DNA of 64,000 bases from positions 8,919,980-8,983,979 of the forward strand of contig CM037877.1 in NCBI GenBank assembly GCA_021292165.1, written 5' to 3'. The DNA is from Shinisaurus crocodilurus (lineage: Eukaryota > Chordata > Lepidosauria > Squamata > Shinisauridae). This document shows positions 20,226 through 30,261 of this stretch, piece by piece (within the stretch, counting starts at the first letter, position 1; every line of letters starts with the position of its first letter). The position numbers were made by a program, and so were the translations under genes. The notes below the pieces were generated by a model that was given only the letters and a program-made list of their open reading frames with translations, was not told where the DNA came from and made no database searches.

Positions 20226-20396
20226 GTGGCTTAGGACCAGGCTACCTGAAAGACTGCCTTCTACCATATGAGCCTACCTGGTTCTTAAGATCTTCTGGAA
20301 AGGCCCTTGTTTCAAGATAAAAGTGAGAGGAGGAGGATGATTATGTAAGCCACCTTGGATTCCTTGCAGTGATGGGATGGTAAATATATTGAATTC
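20226..20396 (+). mobile_element. L2-like fragment
   Basis: 'ggaccaggctacctgaaaga' with 'gagcctacctggttcttaag' corresponds to the GPGYL-like region of the L2 ORF end. It is followed by a tail-like 'gtaagccaccttggattcct' and 'gatgggatggtaaatatatt'. The copy is short and degraded. The tail could also come from a CORE-SINE, which shares it. Confidence 0.6.
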
Positions 20397-20403
20397 AGGG
20401 ATA

Positions 20404-20652
20404 CAGTCATGCCTTGGATTGAGAGTATAATTCATTCCGGAAACGTGCTTTTAATCCAAAACACTCTTATATCAAAACGAAATCCCCCAAAAAAATTTGT
20501 ACAGAGATTCTTAATTTAAGCCATACTACAGTACTTGTATTGCAAGATGTCGCTTGTATATCAAGTAAAAAATAAATAAATAAATATTTAAAAATTTGCT
20601 TGTCTTGCAAATGCTTCTCAAACCAAGTTACTTGCAATCCAAGATATTACTG
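20404..20652. mobile_element. Tigger/pogo-like mariner MITE
   Basis: Starts CAGTCATGCCTTGGATTG and ends CAATCCAAGATATTACTG, inverted termini, with TA on each side (20402-20403 and 20653-20654). TA target sites and CAGT...ACTG ends fit Tc1/mariner elements of the pogo/Tigger type. No transposase frame remains, and an A-rich tract interrupts the middle. Confidence 0.85.
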
Positions 20653-20699
20653 TAGTTGTTTCCCATTGCTTTCCCCTAGGGATAATTGTGTGTGTGGGG

Positions 20700-20937
20700 G
20701 AGGGGTTGTTCAGTCCGCGTGTGGATGTGAACTGACTTGATTTGCACATCCAAAACCAGTTATCTCTCTGATTCTGCACTTCTCTTAATTTTGAAATGCA
20801 TATAAATATGCATATTTTAGGACTAGATGTGTATAAATTATGTACCGGTACATTTTTTTAAAAAGTGTGGACATTTGGACTGATGGATGAACACATGCAA
20901 AACAGACATAGACCTAAACTAGTCTGATCCATCCCTA
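20700..20937. mobile_element. AT-rich element of the TAGGGATGT-terminus group (degraded)
   Basis: 'gtggatgtgaactgacttga' near the left and 'agtctgatccatccctaatt' at the right, with 'gaaatgcatataaatatgca' inside. The ending 'catcccta' matches the group terminus. Confidence 0.5.
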
Positions 20938-21131
20938 ATTATTGCCTCTAACCTCTCTTCTATCAGCATTTATCAGTTAAGAATCGGAATGCATGCATTC
21001 ATTACTAAATTTATTCTGACCCTATCTGAACGTGTTTGTTCACTCGTTGTTGTTTTAAATCTTCCTGAACAGTGAATATCACTGCTGGTTTTTGTTGCAA
21101 CAAAACAGCATGGCTACCTGTTGATCTGACA

Positions 21132-21222
21132 GTGCAGATATATGCATGTCTACTCAAACATAAGTGCCATTGATTTAAATGGGGCCTGCTTCCAGGAAAA
21201 TGGGTATAGGATTGCAGCCTGA
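21132..21222. mobile_element. Short foldback with GGATTGCAGCC terminus (TTAA-family relative)
   Basis: 'atgcatgtctactcaaacat', 'tgccattgatttaaatgggg' and 'gggtataggattgcagcct' are the blocks of a widespread squamate foldback that I recall ending in 'ggattgcagccttaa'. Here the left terminus is lost. Confidence 0.6.
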
Positions 21223-21707
21223 GTCTACCAAATCAATCTAACATTCGGGTGGGATAGATTTGATGGGTCAATTAGAATACAAGGCAACTTTATATACAGT
21301 GTTGAAAATGCTATAAATATCACCCAAATACTCTGAAACATTTGCCAGGTGCTACAGAGGAAGAAAATTGCAGGCATTTAAGTAGAAAAAAAAACATCTT
21401 ACTCGCAATTCACTTGCATATACCACAGTAATGTGTCTGGCTAGCAAAAGCTGCAGAGGAGCAGAAGTGTATGTGTGTGTTTGGGGGGGGAGAAAGCACC
21501 ACCTGAGTTCAATAGCTACCCACTGATTGTAAGTGCGAGAAGGAAATCTCTAAACACACAATTGAAATATAGGGTAATTTTCCTTTTATTAGAGTCCATG
21601 AACTCTGTTACGGTAATGGCAAGGCTATGTTTACAGTGGAAATGACAGAATCTTCCAGATTTTTTCTTTCTTTTTTCCCCCCTGCTCTGCTTCGCTTGCT
21701 CCTTGTT

Positions 21708-21790
21708 GGTACGTGCATCTTTGGAAATAATAATACTAATAACATATTATATATGTTATCAGTATTATTATTTCCAAAGAAGCACATACC
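21708..21790. repeat. Near-perfect 83-bp hairpin
   Basis: Arms 'ggtacgtgcatctttggaaa' and 'tttccaaagaagcacatacc' continue inward as 'taataatactaataacat' and 'atgttatcagtattatta' around 'attatat'. About 36 of 38 positions pair. It has no CAG...CTG ends and no TSD that I can find, so the origin is unknown. Confidence 0.9.
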
Positions 21791-21944
21791 TTCAGAGATT
21801 CTCTTGCCCCCGTCCAGTTTCTCCCATTTTTTTTGGCAAGATTACCAATCCCTCATCACAACTAGGTGTTTTGCAAAACCTGACACTAAGCACATCTGAA
21901 AACCTGCTCCACACTTTACCATATGGAAAAGCACTCTAGCGCTC

Positions 21945-22258
21945 TTCAAGTACTTGAAAGGTTGTCACACAGAGGAGGGCCAGCAGGATCTCTTCTTGAC
22001 CATCCCAGAGTGCAGGACACGGAATCATGGGCTCAAGTTACAGGAACCCATATTCTGGCTGAACATCGGGAAGAACTTCCTGACCGTTAGAGCAATACGA
22101 TAATGGGTCCAACTACCTAGGGAGGTGGTGGGCTCTCCCACACTAGAGGCATTCAAGGTGCAGCTGGACAGCCATCTGTTGGGAATGCTTTGACTTGGAT
22201 TCCTGCGTAGCACAGGGGGCTGGACTCTTCCAGCTCTACTATTCTATGATTCTATGAA
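21945..22258 (+). mobile_element. CR1 LINE 3' UTR
   Basis: Characteristic blocks 'cagagtgcaggacacggaat', 'tggctgaacatcgggaagaa', 'cttcctgaccgttagagcaa' and 'gctggactcttccagctcta' are followed by the tail 'ttctatgattctatgaaat'. The ATTCTATG-type octamer tail is diagnostic for CR1. The copy is 5'-truncated and the ORF is absent. Confidence 0.9.
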
Positions 22259-22587
22259 ATCATACACAAATGGCATGGAACGTGGCAAGTAAATGAAACA
22301 GATGAACACCATTTCTAGTGGGATGGAGCCTTATTATTCAAGTTGTGACCTTTGAACCCAGAGATAGCCCGTAAAACCCTGCGGCCCAGATTTGGCCAAC
22401 CTGGGGTCCCAGTTTGGTTTTCTAGATGGCCACGCCCCCTGCCCCCGCCCCCACCCCTGCCCCCAATCCATCCACTGATGATTTGGTAATGTTTTCCCAG
22501 TTTTCTGAATCCCCTCCCTCCTATTCAGAATGGTTGAATTGCTAAGGCTTAGTTACCAGCAATAACAGCATTAAGCTGAAAATGTAC

Positions 22588-23436
22588 TGGCAGGGGCGGC
22601 GCTAGGTACTGAAAAGATCTGGGGCTCAGACCCACAGGACAAAATAAAATGCACAATGTTGCATATGCTAATTTACATATGCTCTAAAGTGTCTCTCTCT
22701 GTGTGTGTGTGTGTCCTAAGGACACACCTATTTGTAAAAAGGGATGTATGGACAGGGGAGAAGAGGGCATTCTGATTTGGGGGGGGGGGAACTCAGGCAG
22801 AAATTTATTTATTTTATTTATTTATTTGTTATATTTATACCCCGCCTTTTTTCCTGCAAGGAACCCAAGGCGGCTTACATAATCCTCTTCCTCTCTATTT
22901 TATCCTCACAACAACCCTGTGTGGTAGGTTAGGCTGAGAGTCAGTGACTGGCCCAAAGTCACCCGGTGAGTTTCATGGCTGAGTGGGGACTAGAACCTGG
23001 ATCTCCTGAGTCCCAGTCCAACACTCTCACCACTATGCCACACTGGCTCCTTGAAAGTTCAAGTGTGGGGGGGGGCAGCAGGAGGTGAGGCACATGTGAC
23101 CAAAAAGCCAGCCAATCCAGGGGGATCTGATGCAACAGAGATCATCAGGTCCTCTGAACCTTCATTTCAGCAAGTGCCCTGGGACATCAGGGTGGTGGGG
23201 CAGGTGGCCTCCCAGAGATTCGGGGCTCTAGATGAAAGGTTCAGGGCCCCAGCCCTACTGGTCCATCCCGTAACACTGCCTCTGCCTATCACAGCCTTTT
23301 TCTTTAGCTCTTTGCTGTTCCAGCCAACATATGTTTGCGGCTCCTTCTCTCTTAGCTGCCACCACCAGCAGCCATTCCGACGGGCTGTAATACAGGGAGA
23401 GGAGAGGAGCTGCCCCCAAACACTGCCTCTGTATCC
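22588..23436 (+). repeat. Dispersed repeat, copy 1 of 2 in the window
   Basis: Direct-orientation homologue of 41882-42600, sharing 'gctaggtactgaaaagatct'-like left sequence, 'catatgctaatttacatatg', 'agggatgtatggacag', 'ggggatctgatgcaacagag' and 'aacactgcctctgcctatca'. It begins caggggcggcgctagg inside a family F element. The possible flanks tgtactgg and tgtatcctg are only a tentative TSD. Copy 1 carries a CORE-SINE that copy 2 lacks, and at 22682-22689 keeps the empty target site (ctctaaag) of the MITE present in copy 2. Confidence 0.85.
22804..23050 (-). mobile_element. MIR-type CORE-SINE
   Basis: Minus-strand copy with the same head, CORE domain and L2-like tail as 12841-13096 ('accccgccttttttcctgca', 'ccaaagtcacccggtgagtt', 'tcaccactatgccacactgg'). 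Comparison with 42239-42254 (gcagaaagattcaag) shows the uninterrupted site, so the insertion point is known. The TSD is short (gaaa). Confidence 0.9.
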
Positions 23437-23930
23437 TGATATTTTTCTTGTAATTTTGGTCCCATCCCATTTGCCTTTTGCCCCACCTGCCACTGGATTC
23501 CAGCTCTCAAGAGCAAATACAGTCCCCTAGAGCTTCTCTTAAGTGGAATTCGACCCTCCACCAGAAAGCAATTCCACAACTCTGCCTTTGAGAACTCCCA
23601 ATAAACAGGGTTGTATCCACCCATTTCCTCTGTGATCCAATCATTGTGCAGGCCTGTCTGTATTCCTGCTGTACTCAGTGAGTGAGTGAGAGCATAGATG
23701 CAGGATGAGCATGGATGTTAACGTACATCGGACACATCTCCTGAACCGATATGCAAACTGAAGGACAGTTATACTCCAATATTTGCACTTTTCTGAATAT
23801 TGAGGTGCAGTTCTCCAATCAAAAAATGCATTAAAATATGTACATTAGAGGAGGGAATGTGTGCAGAAAAATACATTATTTTTTTTTAGTGAAAATAATG
23901 TACCAAAAGTCATGCACACAAAGCCTGTAT

Positions 23931-24138
23931 GCTTCCCAGCCCAGTTCAAGGTGCTGGTGCTAACCTATGAAGCCTTACAGAGCTTGGGGCTGCAATAATT
24001 GACCGCACACCTCTCCCAATTTTACGCTGTTTTAATTGTATTTCTGGTTGGTGTTTTTTATGAATTGTTGTGAACTGCCCAGAGAGATTCAGCTATTGGG
24101 GTGGGTGGGTATAGCATTTAAATGAAATAAATAAAAGG
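23931..24138 (+). mobile_element. L2 LINE 3' end, internally deleted
   Basis: 'ttcaaggtgctggtgctaac' and 'ctatgaagccttacagagct' encode the FKVLVLTYEALQ-like L2 motif. After a jump comes 'aactgcccagagagattcag' and 'gctattggggtggg', the L2 3' end, with an AAATAAA tail. Compared with 39355-40140, about 350 bp are missing in the middle. Confidence 0.8.
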
Positions 24139-24330
24139 GAACATTGCTTTCAAAATTTGTGTATATTATGGAAAAGTCTCATCTGGATTTCTTCTCCCTG
24201 ATGTGCTAGCTTTCCATGGGCACAGTGCTGACGTTGTAACTTCTGAATATGTAGGTACATTCAATCATCCTGAAGTGAGATAAGCAGGGAGGGACCATAG
24301 CTCCCCCCACATCCTGATATTGTCTAGGCA

Positions 24331-24925
24331 TCCTGTATTGTATTGATAGGCGAACAAATGTCAGTGTACTGGAAGAAGCAAAGACTACTAGCGTTGAAAA
24401 AATGATCCTTCAACGCCAACTTCAGTGGACCAGTCATGTTGTTCGAATGCCTGACTGCCGTCTCCCAAAGCAGTTAATTTATTCCCAACTCAAGGATGGA
24501 AAGCGGAATATCGGTCAATATAAGAGGTTTAAAGATGTTCTTAAGGCTAATCTAAAAAAATGCAATATAAACATCGAAAACTGGGAAGCTCTGGCCCATG
24601 AATGATCTAACTGGAGGTTGGCCTTTCACAAAGGTTCTATGGACTTTGAAGAAGCCCGAGTGCAAGGTGAAAGGGAGAAACGTGCTAAGCGAAAAGCACG
24701 TCAAATGAATCCTTTACAGGACCATCTTCCATCTGGTAACCTGTGTCCTCACTGTGGGAAGCTGTGTGGATCTAGAATTGGCCTCCACAGTCACTTACGG
24801 ACGCATCACTAGAGTCTACACAATTTTTCTTTAGAATTTCCTCCTTTTAAAATTTCCTTTTTGTAAATTTTTATCATGGAAAACAATCTTACTCGGTCAC
24901 GAGTGATCGCCTGATGTTGATGATG
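24331..24925 (+). mobile_element. 5'-truncated copy of the CCHH-finger LINE
   Basis: Encodes the carboxy part of the same ORF as 62159-64000: 'MILQRQLQWTSHVVRMPDCR', 'GKRNIGQYKRFKDVLKANLK' and the final finger 'LCPHCGKLCGSRIGLHSH'. A stop (tga at 24603) and a lost codon pair (one G of the IGGQ motif) show it is dead. It ends with a TGATGATGAT tail. The flanks attgtctaggcat and attgtctaggaat (24319-24331, 24926-24938) form a 13-bp TSD with one change. Confidence 0.9.
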
Positions 24926-24931
24926 ATTGTC

Positions 24932-25210
24932 TAGGAATGTATGAGAAACTCGTTTCAGTACATTTTTGATCATGATGTACCCAGTTCTTACCTTTTGGAC
25001 TGAACATGGACTCGAGCACAATCTGCAGTCCATACATTTCCAAAAGTTCATACATTTCCAATTTGCAGACCGAAAAAATAAATGCATTCATATGAAAAAT
25101 GCATAGTTTTGAAAAATGCACACCCAAGATGCTTTAATCAATGAGAGAAGAAGGTGTACATTTCAAAGTTGCACAGAACTGATGCGTACATTTGGGAAAA
25201 AAATATGCCT
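24932..25210. mobile_element. AT-rich element of the TAGGGATGT-terminus group
   Basis: Left end 'taggaatgtatgagaaactc' abuts the TSD of the preceding LINE. The interior 'ccatacatttccaaaagttc', 'aaaaatgcatagttttgaaa' and 'tgcacacccaaga' is typical of the group. Right end not defined. Confidence 0.5.
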
Positions 25211-25559
25211 GAAAAGAAGCATGGATTTCATACTAAAAGAAAAACAACAGCCTTGCAATCTGATATGGACTCTAGCCAAAGCAAGCTTCGAGATGCAATT
25301 GGGAGAACTCCGACAACCTTGAGTTTTGCTTATTCACACATTCCTTGTATGATCCTGACCATGGACTCGGATTGACCTTGAAGGCCGTGTTTTGGTGCCT
25401 GGTGGTAAAATCAGTGAGGCTGGCAAGCACAAAATCACACACACAAAAAAAAGCAGGGCCTTCTGTGGGTGGTCCCACAGTTCTGGAACAACCTTCTGGT
25501 TGATTTATGCTTAGCTCCTTTCCTTAAAACTGTGAATAGCTTGTACAATTCACAGCCAT

Positions 25560-25880
25560 TTTCCTCTTAGAATCTGTCAAATCTGAATGTATCTGTCAAA
25601 TTTGAATATATCTGTCAATTTTGGTTTCTCTCAGTTCTCATTTCTCCAATCTTAAGTTCAGTTTGTCCCAAACTTTGAGACTTTTTCTTTTAAAAATCTG
25701 TATGTATTTTTATGCACATTTCTCCCAACGCACAGATTTCTGTATGCAATTTTGCCTAATATACACATTAGTGCAACCAATTTTCCTAACAGAATTAATT
25801 TTGAACATTATTTTCATTAATATCTGCATTTTTGCACACAGTTGTGGCCAAAAATTTGGGAACACTTTTCCTGATTGGAG
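25560..25880. mobile_element. AT-rich element of the TAGGGATGT-terminus group (degraded)
   Basis: 'atgtatttttatgcacattt' and 'tgtatgcaattttgcctaat' are typical internal words, preceded by three tandem 'aatctgtcaa' type units (25569-25620). Ends not recognised. Confidence 0.45.
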
Positions 25881-26067
25881 AACTCCATGGCAAAAATCAG
25901 AGAAGTGCAAATCTCGCAGGATAACTGAGCTTCCCTTTTTGAACTTCCTTAATTTTGCACTCTCACATTAAAATGAACAAAATTATCCCCCATTAATACA
26001 GCTGTCTGACGTTGTACCATCACTGCATGACGGTAGCCTACGAAAAGTAGCTTATACATCATTTTAA

Positions 26068-26135
26068 TAAATAGCTCAGTGGTGGGGCACATGGCTTGGA
26101 TGCAGATGGTTAATATGACTAAATCTGGATTCAAC
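26068..26135 (+). mobile_element. tRNA-derived SINE head fragment
   Basis: 'aaatagctcagtggtggggc', 'acatggcttggatgcagatg' and 'ctggattcaaccc' give A-box and B-box like blocks of the tRNA-headed SINE. The body is missing. Confidence 0.6.
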
Positions 26136-26240
26136 CCTTTGTCTTTTTGTCCTGTCATAGGGTTCTCTTAGGCCTTAAATAAGCCTGATGAATTAAAAAA
26201 AACAACCCCCAGCATATAACAGTGTAATCCAATGAGACTG

Positions 26241-26272
26241 CCCATAATCCTCCAAACTGAGAGGATTATGGG
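26241..26272. repeat. Perfect 12-bp stem hairpin
   Basis: cccataatcctc and gaggattatggg are perfect complements separated by eight bases. The right arm overlaps the start of the K element at 26270. Confidence 0.9.
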
Positions 26273-26671
26273 CATGATCCTATGGAGGGTGGAAGGAGCG
26301 TGGAGTCAAAGGTCACCTCCACATATTTCCCCTCATGCGCAGCACACTTAGACAGCCGATTTTGGCTGTCTAAGTGTTTTGCCCAAGAACATTAGGAGAG
26401 GAGGTTGAGGCACCTCCAGGATTCTGCATATGCTGGCGTAGCCTCACTCTTCCCCTCCCTGAGCACAAAACTCCATCTCCAAGGTTGCTCTCCCAACTTC
26501 GTAGCCACAGCCAGCCCCGTTCTTTCTGCACCAGCTACAAGGGCAGAGGGAGGGCGCTCTAGGTTCGGAGTCCCAGTTCCAACCTTGGAGTGAGCTTCCG
26601 AAGTCAGAGCTGGCACTCCGAATTATCCTATGGCCATGTAGACTCTGCCTAGCGGCCACAGAATTGTGCCC
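26270..26671. mobile_element. Dispersed element K, copy 1
   Basis: Left gggcatgatcctatgg and right ccacagaattgtgccc are inverted complements with three changes. The interior 'gttctttctgcaccagctac' and 'aagggcagagggagggcgct' matches 30590-30640, so the sequence is dispersed. No TSD established. Confidence 0.7.
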
Positions 26672-26999
26672 TAAGCATCTCAGGTCGTTGCTGTTTTACA
26701 TCATGTCATGTGCAACTGATTATTGTACTTTATTTCAGTGCATTATTATTATTATTTTTTACACCAGTTCCAATCCACTTCTGACCACAAAAGAGAGTAA
26801 ACACAAAAGCCAACATCCAGTGATCTTGGAGTAAAGATAGATTGTAATAATTGTGCTTGCTTTCAAATGAAGCAGGTGTAGCTTTGCTCCGCTGGGATAC
26901 GCCGTCCTTAGGGGGATGATGGAATTGTCAACATCCTAGCAGAAGCCAGAGAAAGGAGAATTGTACAAAAATGAAAAACAAACCACTGGGGAAATTCCC

Positions 27000-27715
27000 A
27001 GCAAACTTTTATGAACTTTCTCTGATTAGCATTTCATGAAGTGGGACACCATGCTAAGTTGTATACACTCGATGGAACTCCGTTTCTTATTTATGTTTGG
27101 CTTCAATCCACTACCTACTTACTCTTCGAGTGGTCCAAATGCAGTACACCAGAATAAACTGCTCTTAATCCATATGGGGGGGGGGTGCATTCACAACAGG
27201 AGCATGGTCGATTTATCACATGAGAAACTCATGCACTAGGTTCAGCCTGACTTTTAGCTGGCAGTGGATGGGTGCAGAAAAAGAATGCATCTTCTGGTAC
27301 AGGAGCCCAGAGTGCTCCTCCGTTCTGCTTACCCAGATTGCATTTGCGAAAGCAGGGAGCCGACTCTGGCTCCTTGCATCTGGTGTCAATTGAAATAAAG
27401 CAGAAGACACACTCATTTGAGCTGCATAATTTAAGGAAGTAAGACAGTGCGCGAACATTTAGAACAAGCCTCGTGGTACACCAGCCAGCCATTATCCTTC
27501 AGAAACAGGTGGCAGATGGCATGAAATCATCCACATCGGATCTCAGCAGCTCCGCTGCCACATTCAGGCGGGTAGTTCTCATAATGACTATTTGCATATT
27601 CATACAGTGCAGTGGGCACTTCTCGGTTTTCCTGCACCTCATTTGGGGAAGAAGCCAAGCTGGCTATACACAAACTCGACTGCCTCGTTCACTTTGGCAC
27701 AGTTAAGGATGAAAG
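27000..27715. other. Unique block, possible conserved non-coding element
   Basis: No repeat family detected. Contains 'ctcataatgactatttgcat' with an octamer-like ATTTGCAT and balanced composition, unlike the surrounding repeats. Small open frames on both strands have no domains. It is a candidate regulatory segment only. Conservation must be tested. Confidence 0.35.
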
Positions 27716-27747
27716 GTTTACCCCCCCCCCTCCTGCTCCCTGCCCAG

Positions 27748-28250
27748 AGCTAGGAACGTAAGAAGAGCCCTGCTGAATCAGACCAAATGTCCATCAGAAC
27801 AACCCATTTCCCACAGTGGCCAACCAGCACCCAAGCAGGGCTGGAAGGCACTGGATGTCTGTCACTATGACTCCACCGGAACTGGTATTCAGTGCCATAC
27901 TGCATCTGAACATGGCAGCCCATGACTATCAGCAGTTGATAGACCTACCTTTCATGAACTTGTCCGATCCTGATTAGAAGCCATCTAAGCAATTGGCCAT
28001 CATCATGAAGCAGGTGTGTATTGAGTGAAAAAGTACTTTATTCTATCTGTCCTGAATGAATCATCAGTTTCTCTGGGTGCCCTCAAGTCCTAGCACAGCC
28101 TTCCTCACCATGGTGCCCTCCAGATGTTGTGGACTACAGCTCCCAGCATTCCTGGCCATTGGCCTGCTGGCTGGGACTGATGTGGGGGGGAGGTCCCAAT
28201 CATCTGGGGCACCAGTTTGGGGGAGGCTCTTCTAGTATTATGGGAGAGGG
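27748..28250 (-). mobile_element. CR1-type LINE 3' end interrupted by a MITE
   Basis: On the + strand it reads 'aacgtaagaagagccctgct', 'gaatcagaccaaatgtccat', 'cacagtggccaaccagcacc' and 'agtgaaaaagtactttattc', then after the MITE 'ctagtattatgggagaggga'. This is the reverse complement of the CR1 type 3' end seen at 12640-13297. The family A MITE at 28096-28229 splits it. Confidence 0.75.
28096..28229. mobile_element. hAT-like MITE, family A (old), inside CR1
   Basis: Starts CAGCCTTCCTCACCATGG and ends with the eroded complement 'tttgggggaggctc'. The interior 'gtggactacagctcccagca' and 'ttcctggccattggcctgct' is family A. The flanks tcctagca and ttctagta are a degraded 8-bp TSD (6 of 8). Confidence 0.8.
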
Positions 28251-28659
28251 AGAGGGGAAAAAAAAACGTCTCCCTTTTGGAATGCCAGGGATGTTTGCCG
28301 CCATCTGACAAGGGTTTCCGAGGTCTAACAATGGATCTTTTCTAGCTTGGGGGGGGTTCTAACTATGCTGTTAGACCTCCAAAGCTAGGGATGTCAGGGA
28401 GTTTTTGACCAAAACTTGGAATTAAAAACAAGCAAAACTAAACCAGAACTCTAAGGCTCAGCTATTTGTTTATTTTTAAACCTACTGGCAGTAATCCAGT
28501 CATTAACAAGGTTCGGAACCTCATCCCTTCAATTACCTAGACTACAGGGTGCTCTTGCACCTATAGCCTTAGGAGAGTGGTTTCAACCTTTCACCAAGGG
28601 GCTCTTTCTTTCCCATCAGCTTGTCCATCATGGAACTCTGTGCATTGCAGAAGATACTT

Positions 28660-28720
28660 GGCCATGATGATGATGATGATCCATTTTATTATGATTTTTT
28701 AAAATTATTATTATTTTACT
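28660..28720. repeat. (GAT)n and (ATT)n short tandem repeats
   Basis: Five GAT units near 28666-28681 and short ATT runs near 28700-28718. Confidence 0.7.
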
Positions 28721-29152
28721 TCTTTACAAACGTACACAATAGAAACAACCAAGAGAGATTAAAGGCAGACGAGGGGGTCAACCCTGAACATTTGAATTAA
28801 AGCAAATCAACAAACATCCTCCCAATAAAACTGTACATTTCAGGAGCTTCTCTCCCACTATAAGTAGTAGAGACTACGGATATGAGAAGAATCCGAGGGG
28901 GGGGGTGAAATTCCAATGAATTTTCACGATTCAGCCTCCCGGATTCTGGTTCACCAGCCCTGTGCTGGCGCTGACTCTCCAGGGTGCGAGTCGAGCCAGC
29001 TCACGGACTTCTGCCTCTAAGTCTCTAAGCCTCTAACATGGGCTGTGATATGCAAATTTAAAAGAGGGGGGGAACCGCTGAGGAAATTTGCATAAAATCA
29101 GCCAATTTGTGCAAATCGGCACCTGAAAAGCAAATTGTGCGAGGACCACATG

Positions 29153-29672
29153 TAGCGGTGCATTTCGTACCTTGATGGGGGGGGCAAATTGCCTCAGCTC
29201 TCTGTGCCGCGCCCCCCCCAATCCTCGAATTCTCCGTGGTGCGGAGGGACTCTCCGGCCGCTCTCCACGCCGCTCAGCCAGCCGCGCTGGCTCCCGTCGC
29301 GTCATTTCTGGCTGGCCGGAAGTGATGCGCCGGGCCCTGCACCGACACGGCTGAGCCCTGTTACTGCGGTTTTGGCGTAGAAACCAGGGCAACAGGGCTT
29401 AAAAGAGCCGCGATGGCCGCTTTAAGCCCTGTTGCCCTGGTTTCTATGCCAAAACCGCAGCAACAGGGTTCAGCCGTGTCAGCGCAGGGCCTGTCGCGTC
29501 ACAGCTGGAAATGCCGTGATGGGAGCCCGCGCGGGAGGCACGGTGTGACAGACCAAGCGGCGGACAAGCAGGCAGCAAGGTAGGCCTGCGAGTCACCGCG
29601 AATATTGTGGGGCTGCAAGCGGGGCCGATTTCAGCCCACTCTAGCCCACCGATATTCGCGGTGACATCCCTA
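29153..29672. mobile_element. GC-rich foldback element, family C, copy 1
   Basis: A long palindrome centred near 29408: 'cggttttggcgtagaaacca' / 'tggtttctatgccaaaaccg' and 'cagggcaacagggcttaaa' / 'tttaagccctgttgccctg', extended by 'gtgatgcgccgggccctgc' / 'gcagggcctgtcgcgtcac'. The right end is gatattcgcggtgacatccc. Blocks of the right half, read inverted, match the left half of 44461-44855, so the family is dispersed. It is CpG-rich and could be mistaken for a CpG-island promoter. Confidence 0.85.
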
Positions 29673-29726
29673 AACATGCTTTTCAGGTGCCAATTTGTGC
29701 AAATTGACTGATGTTATGCAAATTGA

Positions 29727-30009
29727 ACTCATCATCATCATCAGGCGATCACTCGTGACCGAGTAAGATTGTCTTCCGGGATAAAAGGAGGAAATTCTAA
29801 AGAAGATTGTGTAGACTCTAGCGATGCATCCGTAAGTGACTGTGGAGGCCAATTCTAGATCCACACAGCTTCCCACAGTGAGGACACAGGTTACCAGATG
29901 GAAGATGGTCCTGTAAAGGATTCATTTGACGTGCTTTTCGCTTAGCACGTTTCTCCCTTTCACCTTGCACTCGGGCTTCTTCAAAGTCCATGGAACCTTT
30001 GTGAAAGGT
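29727..30009 (-). mobile_element. 5'-truncated copy of the CCHH-finger LINE
   Basis: The + strand begins 'catcatcatcatcaggcgat' and matches the 3' end of the LINE at 62072-64000 almost base for base until 'ggaacctttgtgaaagg' (30009). It encodes the terminal finger on the minus strand. No TSD is obvious, and it lies next to an arm of the surrounding foldback. Confidence 0.9.
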
Positions 30010-30261
30010 TCCACATGTCCATAGCTTTTTTTTTTAAAGAAATGCACAAACTGCGGCCTGTCTTAGAGAAGGAAGCCTGTGTAAAAAAATCCTGCTTCGG
30101 CCTGCTTCCAATCATTGGATCAGAAGTGGGCAGGAAGTCGAGCTGAAATGAGCCCGACTTCCCAGCATCAGCACATCCCTAGAGGAGATGGCATGGAAAT
30201 TCAGAACAGATACTATAAGATGTGTTCTGGGACACACTCAGTTCAGGGCAACGATTAGACC

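Larger units (their letters stand above)
22380..23545. mobile_element. Family F element interrupted by a dispersed repeat
   Basis: The left part (22380-22587: 'cggcccagatttggccaacc', 'aatggttgaattgctaaggc', 'ttagttaccagcaataacag') and the right part (23437-23545: 'aattttggtcccatcccatt', 'gccttttgccccacctgcca', 'ttctcttaagtggaattcga') are consecutive blocks of the family F copy at 33731-34092. The 850 bp between them is a separate repeat (22588-23436). Family F termini are eroded here. Confidence 0.75.
28875..30181. mobile_element. Composite foldback containing a second foldback and a LINE fragment
   Basis: Inverted arms 29075-29135 ('aaatttgcataaaatcagcc', 'aatttgtgcaaatcggcacc') and 29678-29725 ('caggtgccaatttgtgcaaa', 'tgttatgcaaatt') enclose the GC-rich foldback 29153-29672. 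The minus-strand LINE fragment 29727-30009 lies just beyond. The far right ends 'gcacatccctа'-type (30170-30181) and the far left starts 'tacggatatgagaagaatcc', consistent with eroded TAGGGATGT termini. The outer limits are uncertain. Confidence 0.55.

Noticed and set aside
23051..23530. 159-codon plus-strand protein
   Set aside because: Spans the boundary between a dispersed repeat and a family F transposon; the paralogous repeat copy does not keep the frame.
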